In this document: in pieces, positions 1 to 5,657 of the stretch
Layout: every line of letters begins with the position of its first letter
Position numbering within the stretch: position 1 is the stretch's first letter
Assembly: GCA_947475475.1 (NCBI GenBank)
Contig: CANJOG010000122.1
Location: forward strand, 1-6,387
From: Acetobacteraceae bacterium
GTDB taxonomy: Bacteria > Pseudomonadota > Alphaproteobacteria > Acetobacterales > Acetobacteraceae
DNA length: 6,387 nucleotides
Direction of reading: 5' to 3'
The notes under the pieces: model-generated
What the model saw: only the letters and a program-made list of their open reading frames with translations
The model's database searches: none
Told to the model about the DNA's origin: nothing
Made by a program: the position numbers and the translations under genes

Positions 1-210
1 ATCATTCGCATCATGGAAACCACACCGTTCCAGACCGTCAAGGGCGTCTTCAAGTATCGTAAGGAAGATCACCTTCTCCTGGCCGATATCAATGCCGCCA
101 AGGTGGTGCCGAGCGATGACGACGCCGGCATCAAGGTTGTCGATCAGGTGAAGATGCATTCGGCCGACTTGTCACCACCGCCGAATCCGGGAAAGCCGTT
201 CAAGTACTGA
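1..210 (+). CDS. Probable periplasmic substrate-binding protein of a LIV-type ABC importer (3' end only)
   Basis: The reading frame is open from base 1 to the TGA at 208-210, so this is the last 69 codons of a gene that begins outside the window. The in-frame ATG at 13 is probably internal, because the frame continues upstream without a stop and no ribosome binding site can be assessed. The visible protein has a 'TVKGVFKYRKEDH' segment. This resembles the C-terminal lobe of branched-chain amino acid (LivK-like) binding proteins, where a 'G...Y...DH' strand is followed by a short strand and a proline-rich tail (here PPPNPGKPFKY). In that family the protein captures amino acids or small organic acids, including aromatic acids, in the periplasm and hands them to the membrane permeases. 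The signal peptide and ligand pocket lie outside the window. The assignment rests on a short tail and is tentative; another extracytoplasmic protein is possible. The gene converges on the amidohydrolase gene. Confidence 0.45.
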   Translation: MIRIMETTPFQTVKGVFKYRKEDHLLLADINAAKVVPSDDDAGIKVVDQVKMHSADLSPPPNPGKPFKY

Positions 211-216
211 ACAATC

Positions 217-250
217 AGCCCGCTCCAGGCGAGACCTCCCGGAGCGGGCT
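217..250. terminator. Hairpin between convergent genes, probable bidirectional terminator
   Basis: A perfect 10-bp inverted repeat, AGCCCGCTCC (217-226) and GGAGCGGGCT (241-250), encloses a 14-nt loop. Three more inner pairs are possible (AGG 227-229 with CCT 235-237). It begins 7 nt after the stop of the plus-strand gene, and its right arm overlaps the stop codon of the minus-strand amidohydrolase (249-251). The position between two convergent gene ends fits a shared intrinsic terminator. Neither side has a strong run of T: AATCTTCC follows on the plus strand and GATTGTTC on the minus strand. Termination may therefore be partial or Rho-assisted, and the hairpin may also protect mRNA 3' ends. 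Confidence 0.7.
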
Positions 251-1643
251 AATCTTCCACGCGGTAGACAATCCTGCCGCCGATGATGGTCGCGGCGACT
301 AAATTCTCAGGTAGTCGCGACAGCGCCAGACGAATTGGCAGCGGCAACAGGCATAGGTCCGCTCGCTGACCTACCGCCAGCTTCTTGCCGCCAGAATAGA
401 GGCGCAACGCGCGGGCCGGCGTGATACGTTCATCCGCGCCGAACTCTGCTCCTGATGCCGTGCGGCGTGTGACCGCGCTCGCCATACCCCGCCATGGATC
501 GGGGCTTCCATAGGGCGCATCGGAGCCAGCCAGAACCGGCACACCCGCCCGTAACAGGGACCCGCATCGCCACGCGGAGGAAAGCTCCTGTGGCTCCATT
601 TCCCGAAGATAGCGGTTCCCGCGGCCATGAACGAAACCTGGCTGAGTGACAATGGTCACTCCCAACCGCGCCAGTTCCGCTATGGTCTCGGCCAGGATGA
701 CTGCACCATGTTCGATCCGGTCGCCAGGTTCGGCTCCAGTCGTTCCAAAGACAGCTAGCACAAAAGCAAGTTGCGTTGTCGTGACACAATGAAAGGCCAC
801 AGCTCGGCCCTGCCTACGTGCATCGCCGACCTTGGCGCAGACCTCTTCGATATCCGGCAGATCGGCGTCATCGAGCAAAAATTTCACAGCGCCAACCCGG
901 TACGCACTGTCCTCGGTGGCGTCGAGAGGTCCGGCACTCATGAGCGTCAGCCGTTGTGGCAACGCACCCGACCGCACCGCGGTCGCGAGAAGGTTCGCCT
1001 GGACCTGCGTTGTCGACGCACTGGTATCGGTGACTGCAGTAATCCCCGATCGGCACAGAGCGGCACCAACGTCGCGCAGATTGGGCGGACGGATAGGCAG
1101 TCTCTCCCGCAGCCAGATATCACCGCGCCAGATGCGCCCTGTCAACTCGCCGGCTGCGTTCCGCTCTACGCAATCCGGAATGGCATCTGATCCTGCCGCG
1201 AGAATTTCCAACAGACCACGCGAGTTCAATACCCAGAGTGCCCCGGTGCGATGCTGGATGCGGACTGGCCTATCGGGAATAATGGCATCGATCCGCCAGC
1301 GGTCGAGAAGGCCGGCAAAGCTCTCGTCATAATTCGTCACTCTGACCCAGCCCTCTGGACCGGACCTCGTCGCCGCATCTACCAGCAGGGCGGTGAATTG
1401 AGCTGTCGAAAGCGATGCGGCCGGCCCGAGGGAGAGCGACTCCGCCTCGGCGGCAAGCGCGAGCAGATGGATATGGTGATCATGCAGGCCAGGTAACAAG
1501 GCACCGCCCTCCGCATCGATCTCCTCGACATTGCCAGCGCGCAGGCCAGAGCCGATCGCGGCAATCCGGCCAGCGCTGATGAGCAGATCACGCCGCCCGA
1601 AACCGTTAATCTCCGCATTGCGAATGAGCAGAGCGCCGGTCAC
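249..1643 (-). CDS. Metal-dependent amidohydrolase, Amidohydro_3/YtcJ-like
   Basis: This 464-residue protein has the layout of the amidohydrolase superfamily. Residues 1-50 form the N-terminal part of the beta-sandwich, ending in LLPGLHDHHIHL. A TIM-barrel core follows, and the sandwich closes at about 420-460 (GQRADLCLLP, IIGGRIVY). Likely metal and catalytic residues are the HxH pair His57/His59, His285 (AVAFH), His312 (RIEHG) and Asp375 (GSDAPYG). Lys254 (AVKFLLDD) is a candidate bridging lysine. 'HRTGALWVLNSRGL' (131-144) matches the YtcJ-type segment. Such enzymes hydrolyse C-N or C-O bonds in amides, cyclic amides or similar compounds, usually in the cytoplasm, and no signal peptide is seen. 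The substrate is unknown. The start is GTG at 1643, inside a GTGA overlap with the stop of the CoA transferase gene, with weak GGCGGG 6 nt upstream. It is the last gene of the operon and is followed directly by the hairpin at 217-250. Confidence 0.85.
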   Translation of the reverse strand: MTGALLIRNAEINGFGRRDLLISAGRIAAIGSGLRAGNVEEIDAEGGALLPGLHDHHIHLLALAAEAESLSLGPAASLSTAQFTALLVDAATRSGPEGWVRVTNYDESFAGLLDRWRIDAIIPDRPVRIQHRTGALWVLNSRGLLEILAAGSDAIPDCVERNAAGELTGRIWRGDIWLRERLPIRPPNLRDVGAALCRSGITAVTDTSASTTQVQANLLATAVRSGALPQRLTLMSAGPLDATEDSAYRVGAVKFLLDDADLPDIEEVCAKVGDARRQGRAVAFHCVTTTQLAFVLAVFGTTGAEPGDRIEHGAVILAETIAELARLGVTIVTQPGFVHGRGNRYLREMEPQELSSAWRCGSLLRAGVPVLAGSDAPYGSPDPWRGMASAVTRRTASGAEFGADERITPARALRLYSGGKKLAVGQRADLCLLPLPIRLALSRLPENLVAATIIGGRIVYRVED

Positions 1644-2908
1644 GACAAGCCCGCCAATACCGATGCGGTGTCAGCACCGAGAGGCCGCGCTGCCATCGTC
1701 GCGCGCGGAGCAACAGGATGCGACAGTCGCTGCGTTGATAGACCATTCGTCGCAGTCCAGTGTCGGCCTGATTTCATAATCGCATAGTCTGGTGTGGGAT
1801 CTCCTGCTTGCGCAAGGAATCGGGATACGCGCGACATACCAACATCCAGCAGCACGCCGCCACCTTTGCGGATTGCATCCAGCGCACCCAAAGCGGCAGT
1901 CAGGCCGGAGAGAGGATCAGCAATGGCATCGCCGAGAAATCCGGGCGATCCATCAGGCATTACGATCATAAGCCCTCCGGCGATGGCCGCATCGTCGCCA
2001 AAGCCGATGCGATTGGCTTGGTCGCCACTCCAGCCATGACCGGTGATCGCCACCCAAGTCAGTGACTCCTTCCGTGCGAACAGAACCTCCGGTGCCAGCC
2101 CGAGCTGCGCCAATGCGCGGGGCCTGGCGCTGGTGATGACGGCATCCGCGCTCGCGACCAATGCCAGTAATTGCCTCCGCCCCGCAGCGCTCTGGAGATC
2201 GAGCACCACCGATTCCTTCCCGCCATTCAGCAAATCGAAATGCGGCGGACAAGTCTCTCGGATAGGATCAGGCCTGCGTTCACTTTCGATTTTTACAACG
2301 CGCGCACCGGCCTGTGCCAGCAGGCTGCCACAAAGCGGGCCTGCCCAGAGGGAGGATAGATCGATGATCAATGGCGGATCGTGCGCACAGTCACGGTGGC
2401 CTCCCGGCTTGGCAAAGAACACGCGATTGACGCCACGTTCTGCCGGACATTGCGTCTGCGTCGGCGCTTCATTGACGCCAGACACGGCAAGGCCGAGTTC
2501 CCATGCATCGTCGAGCAATTCAGCGACACAACGCCGGCCAATGGTGCGCATCACGGCCGGCCAGCTCGGCCGACTGCCGAGCCATGCTGGAATGAGATCG
2601 AAATCGTCGGGCCTCGCCAGATTGACCGCGATCCAGCCATCCTCCGCCCGCACGATGCGGCAGGCACGCCCACAGGACCATGCGCCACCACGGCGCAATC
2701 CGAGCAATGCCGCCCTGTCCGCGAGCATGTGAAGCGGAGAGCCAGCGAGTCCAAATGCCTCGGCGACATCGTCCGCAAGATGGGAAATCGCATCAATCAT
2801 GTTGCGAGTAGGCAAGATCGGTGGGTCATGCCGCGGACCACTCAGCAGGGCCATTCCGGAGTGGCACCACGCGGACACCGACTCCGGCAAGCCCGGCGCG
2901 GTGATCAT
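1640..2908 (-). CDS. Type III (CaiB/BaiF) CoA transferase with apparently permuted domain order
   Basis: This 422-residue protein probably moves CoA between carboxylic acids, activating a substrate for the neighbouring crotonase. The family core is clear: 'IIDLSSLWAGPLCGSLLAQ' (181-199) leading to GARVVKIESE is the usual CaiB N-terminus. It is followed by LLNGGKESVVLDL (226-238) and GDAIADPLSGL (326-336), where Asp331 is the best candidate for the catalytic aspartate. The tail RPLGADTASVL (408-418) matches the usual C-terminal end. Unusually, about 180 residues precede the core. They resemble the family's small domain, which normally follows the core: RIVRAEDGWIAVNL (84-97), then DDFDLIPAWLG and ELLDDAWELGLAVSGVNEAP (130-149). 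The chosen ATG overlaps the upstream stop (ATGA), but an internal Met37 (ATG at 2800, MIDAISHL) is a plausible alternative. Neither start has a good Shine-Dalgarno. Exact substrates cannot be inferred. Confidence 0.82.
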   Translation of the reverse strand: MITAPGLPESVSAWCHSGMALLSGPRHDPPILPTRNMIDAISHLADDVAEAFGLAGSPLHMLADRAALLGLRRGGAWSCGRACRIVRAEDGWIAVNLARPDDFDLIPAWLGSRPSWPAVMRTIGRRCVAELLDDAWELGLAVSGVNEAPTQTQCPAERGVNRVFFAKPGGHRDCAHDPPLIIDLSSLWAGPLCGSLLAQAGARVVKIESERRPDPIRETCPPHFDLLNGGKESVVLDLQSAAGRRQLLALVASADAVITSARPRALAQLGLAPEVLFARKESLTWVAITGHGWSGDQANRIGFGDDAAIAGGLMIVMPDGSPGFLGDAIADPLSGLTAALGALDAIRKGGGVLLDVGMSRVSRFLAQAGDPTPDYAIMKSGRHWTATNGLSTQRLSHPVAPRATMAARPLGADTASVLAGLS

Positions 2909-3915
2909 GTGGAAATCCGATCGATCAATCCCCAGTCAAGCGCCTTGCCGGCGTCCAGCCGGACATGGCCAATCCCGAGATAGGCGGTACGATGCCGGCC
3001 GATCCGCCGCGGAATCGTGACTGTACCACCCGCACCCGGAAGCAGACCCATCGAGACTTCCGGCAGCAAAAACCAGGTGTCTGTTCTGGCCACGATCTCG
3101 GGCGCCGCTGCTGGTATTTCGATTCCAGCACCGATGCAGGCGCCGTGCAGTTCCACACGAACACGCTCGCCTAATTCGGCAAGAATCAATGCTGGATATC
3201 GCGTCATTCGGACAGCATAGGCGAGCGCCGAATCCGTCTGCGTGCCGAATTCATCCAGATCCCCACCGGCGCAGAAATCCGGTCCCTCCGCGCGCAGCGT
3301 GATCGGCATGTTCCCGCTTTCCGCCAGGCCACGCAGTGCCTCGCACAATGCATCTCGCATCGCAGCGTCGAACGCGTTGCGACGATCGGCCCGCGTAAGC
3401 GTCACGATCGCTACCGATCCCGACTGCGTGACCCGCACACGGGGCGCAGTGTCTTTAGAGCGTGATTTTGGTAGAGATGCGTGACGCCAGTTTTGAAATT
3501 CGGAGCCGCCAAGCAATGTAGAATAGCCCATCGCCTCAGCCTGGAAGGCAGCGGCAATCGGCAAGGTTTCGGACACACGCAGCAACGCCGCGAGCAGAGA
3601 GGCCGCAATAGGACGCGCCGCTATCCGCGCTGCAAGATTTGCCAGGGCGGTGTCGAATTCCGACGGCGCGACACTTGCCCAGGGCCGCCCCGGAAGTGGC
3701 GCAGTAGTCAGCAGAATATCGAAATCGCCGGAATCGATATCCGGCACCACACCGGCTCGATCAACACCCACCACAACAGCGCCATGCCCATATCCGGCCG
3801 GCGCCGTGTCAGCCGAGAAATCATGCAGCACCATCGGACTGCCGATGGCGGGGCTGGCCAGATCTGCCCATAGGCTCACGGCACTGCGGCGGGGTCGATC
3901 ATTGCCCGATGCCAT
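2905..3915 (-). CDS. Enoyl-CoA hydratase/isomerase (crotonase fold) with long N-terminal extension
   Basis: Residues 158-336 form a crotonase core. It has 'TLTRADRRNAFDAAM' (172-186), the first oxyanion-hole strand FCAGGDL (214-220), the second HGACIGAGIE (257-266), LLPEVSMG (283-290) and PGAGGT (293-298). Glu266 and Glu286 correspond in context and 20-residue spacing to the two catalytic glutamates of rat mitochondrial enoyl-CoA hydratase (Glu144, Glu164), so hydratase or isomerase activity is plausible. The core ends at GLIDRIST, the very C-terminus. The roughly 60 helical residues that normally follow, which help trimerise the family and complete the active site, are absent there. Instead about 155 residues precede the core. 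Within them, residues 90-145 (AARIAARPIAASLLAALL, then EAMGYSTLLGGSEFQNW) resemble that missing tail. The gene starts at ATG 3915, 30 nt after the GMC gene, with G-rich sequence (GGGGG) just upstream. Its TGA overlaps the CoA transferase ATG. Confidence 0.85.
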   Translation of the reverse strand: MASGNDRPRRSAVSLWADLASPAIGSPMVLHDFSADTAPAGYGHGAVVVGVDRAGVVPDIDSGDFDILLTTAPLPGRPWASVAPSEFDTALANLAARIAARPIAASLLAALLRVSETLPIAAAFQAEAMGYSTLLGGSEFQNWRHASLPKSRSKDTAPRVRVTQSGSVAIVTLTRADRRNAFDAAMRDALCEALRGLAESGNMPITLRAEGPDFCAGGDLDEFGTQTDSALAYAVRMTRYPALILAELGERVRVELHGACIGAGIEIPAAAPEIVARTDTWFLLPEVSMGLLPGAGGTVTIPRRIGRHRTAYLGIGHVRLDAGKALDWGLIDRIST

Positions 3916-3945
3916 GACACCCCCGCCTCACATCGAGACCTCGCG

Positions 3946-5556
3946 TCAGCCTGCCTGGTTGCGAATCACCTCAGCGGCCAGCCATCCCATTGCCATTGCC
4001 GGCGCGCTGGTATTGCCGGTCACGAGATTTGGCATGGCCGAACAATCGACCACACGCAGCCCCTCAACCCCACGCACGCGCAACTGGTTGTCCAACACGG
4101 CGCGATTGTCATTGCCCATGCGGCAGCTGCTTGTGGCGTGCAGGCCGCAATAGGACAGACGCTTGAAGGTGGCCAGAATATCCTCGTCACTCTGCACCTT
4201 CATGCCGGGCGAGATCTCGTGGTCGATATAGGGGGCCAGCGCCGGCATGGTCATCCATTTCCGCAAGTAGCGCACGAGCACCACGGCCGCCCGCTGATCC
4301 CGCTCGGTATCCAACCAGTTTGGCGTGATGACCGGCGCCACCTGCGGATCCGCCGAGGCGATCATCACCGTGCCTTCGCTGGTGTTCTGCAACAGGTGCC
4401 CGCTGATCGACACCCCCGGCAGATGCTCGACCGAATTGCCCGAGGGCAGCCCCTTTTCGTTGCGCGGCGTGGCAAAGCCGCCAAGGTAAATCTGCGCATC
4501 AGGGCGTGTGGATTCCGGCAGGGTGCGGACAAAGCCGCCCACCTCGTACGGCCCAGTCGCCAAGACACCCGACCTGTTCAAATAATAGCGCAACACGCTC
4601 TTCACCAGGCCGATGCCGTAGAGCTGGTTGTTGATGCCCGGATCGTTCTTTAGCCGGTAGGGAATGGTGAAGCCGAGATGCTCGCGCATCCGCCCACCGA
4701 CATCGGGACTATCAACCCGCACCTCGATGCCGAACTTGCGCAGATGCTCGCCCGGGCCGATGCCCGAGAGCTGGAGAATCTTCGGCGACATGATCGCGCC
4801 GGCGGCGAGAATGATCTCCCCCTTGCTGCGGAAAGTGACCGCCTCGCCATTGCGTCGCGCAGCGACACCCACCGCGCGCGCGCCTTCGAAAATGATCCGG
4901 TCCACATAAGTCTGTGTCGAAACAGTCAGATTGGGTCGGCTCATCGCCGGCTTAAGGAAGGCCGTATAGGCGGAAACGCGACGGCCATTTCGAATTTTGT
5001 AGTTGTAATAACCGACGCCTTCCTGATCCTCACCGTTGATGTCGTCCTTGCGGGGCACGCCCATTTGGACTCCGGCATCGAGCAGCCTTTCGGTGAGCGG
5101 ATAGCGGAATTTCGTCGGCGCGACATGCAGCGGGCCGCCGGCGCCACGCGACGATGTCGCGCCCAGTTCATGATCCTCGATGGCCATGAAGGCACGTTTC
5201 ATATCGCTCCAGCCCCAGCCAGGGCCGGCGCGGTCATTCCATTCGTTGTAATCCTCGGGCTGGCAGCGCGTATAGACCATGCCATTGACCGAGCTTGACC
5301 CACCCAGCGTGCGGCCACGCACCCAGACCTCGTCAGGGCGATCCGATCCCGCCGGCTGCTTTACCTGAAAATGCCACATATGATCAGGCTTACGGAGATT
5401 CTTGCTGAAGCCTTTGGGCATGGTCATCAGCGCTGTCTCGGGCGAGCCACCGGCTTCGATGACAAGCACGCGCGTGGCGGAGTTTTCAGTCAGCTTGCTG
5501 GCCAGCACCGCGCCGGCCGAGCCTGCGCCAATAATGATATAGTCGAACGCGTCCAC
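3946..5556 (-). CDS. GMC-family FAD-dependent oxidoreductase (choline/alcohol dehydrogenase-like)
   Basis: The protein is 536 residues from the chosen start, a usual length for bacterial GMC dehydrogenases. It oxidises an alcohol to an aldehyde with FAD and passes electrons to an acceptor. The N-terminus has the dinucleotide motif GAGSAG (10-15) and the ribose-binding Glu34 in VLVIEAGG. GMC signature 1 begins at GRTLGGSSSVNG (81-92), and signature 2 is GAIMSPKILQLSGIG (253-267). The C-terminal catalytic pair is His473 (YCGLHATSSCRMG) and Asn515 (NLVTGNTSAP), matching the His/Asn pair of choline-oxidase-type enzymes. Similarity is to the choline dehydrogenase subfamily, but this subfamily label is a poor guide to substrate and no betaine-pathway gene is nearby. 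I chose GTG at 5556 because AGGGGG lies 4 nt upstream and the flavin motif follows directly. An upstream in-frame GTG at 5589 would add 11 residues of low-complexity character. The crotonase gene follows after 30 nt, suggesting co-transcription. Confidence 0.9.
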   Translation of the reverse strand: MDAFDYIIIGAGSAGAVLASKLTENSATRVLVIEAGGSPETALMTMPKGFSKNLRKPDHMWHFQVKQPAGSDRPDEVWVRGRTLGGSSSVNGMVYTRCQPEDYNEWNDRAGPGWGWSDMKRAFMAIEDHELGATSSRGAGGPLHVAPTKFRYPLTERLLDAGVQMGVPRKDDINGEDQEGVGYYNYKIRNGRRVSAYTAFLKPAMSRPNLTVSTQTYVDRIIFEGARAVGVAARRNGEAVTFRSKGEIILAAGAIMSPKILQLSGIGPGEHLRKFGIEVRVDSPDVGGRMREHLGFTIPYRLKNDPGINNQLYGIGLVKSVLRYYLNRSGVLATGPYEVGGFVRTLPESTRPDAQIYLGGFATPRNEKGLPSGNSVEHLPGVSISGHLLQNTSEGTVMIASADPQVAPVITPNWLDTERDQRAAVVLVRYLRKWMTMPALAPYIDHEISPGMKVQSDEDILATFKRLSYCGLHATSSCRMGNDNRAVLDNQLRVRGVEGLRVVDCSAMPNLVTGNTSAPAMAMGWLAAEVIRNQAG

Positions 5557-5560
5557 GTTG

Positions 5561-5566
5561 CCCCCT
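5561..5566 (-). promoter_or_regulatory. Ribosome binding site deciding the GMC gene start
   Basis: On the minus strand AGGGGG lies 4 nt before the GTG at 5554-5556. It is one substitution from AGGAGG, and that substitution can still form a wobble pair. It is the best Shine-Dalgarno match for this gene and favours GTG 5556 over the in-frame GTG at 5587-5589. With that longer reading, this site would fall inside the coding region. Confidence 0.6.
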
Positions 5567-5569
5567 GGT

Positions 5570-5644
5570 GCCCGGCCTCGATGGCCCACTCCGTCATCCG
5601 GCCCGGTTAATCAATTCCCGACGGTTTGACCAGACAGGCCGGGC
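5570..5644. repeat. 9-bp inverted repeat spanning the dehydrogenase/GMC intergenic gap
   Basis: GCCCGGCCT (5570-5578) and AGGCCGGGC (5636-5644) are perfectly complementary with 57 nt between them. Smaller pairings fit inside, such as CCGTC (5591-5595) with GACGG (5620-5624). The structure occupies most of the 101-nt gap upstream of the GMC gene, and its downstream arm ends 3 nt before the AGGGGG ribosome binding site. There is no T-run after it, so it does not look like a simple intrinsic terminator. It could tune translation or mRNA stability, or be chance pairing of GC-rich sequence. I see no convincing -35/-10 pair in the gap. Confidence 0.35.
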
Positions 5645-5657
5645 GCCCTTGCCCCAA

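Noticed and set aside
832..1332. Plus-strand open frame of 166 codons opposite the amidohydrolase gene
   Set aside because: It is antisense to the catalytic barrel of the amidohydrolase and shows no motif or ribosome binding site of its own.
2043..2732. Plus-strand open frame of 229 codons opposite the CoA transferase gene
   Set aside because: It lies fully antisense to a gene with clear family motifs. Its translation is rich in Ser, Arg, Pro and Ala with no recognisable domain, typical of GC-rich shadow frames.
2905..3915. Crotonase gene as a pseudogene truncated at its 3' end
   Set aside because: The stop forms a neat ATGA overlap with the next gene, both catalytic glutamates are intact, and the N-terminal extension appears to supply the missing helical segment.
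4138..4653. Plus-strand open frame of 171 codons, rich in His, Arg, Gln and Asp
   Set aside because: It is antisense to the conserved C-terminal half of the GMC gene. Such complementary-strand frames of GMC dehydrogenase genes are a familiar source of false gene calls.
5557..5657. Possible promoter for the GMC operon (TTGATT on the minus strand)
   Set aside because: No acceptable -10 hexamer lies about 17 nt downstream, so it cannot be supported.
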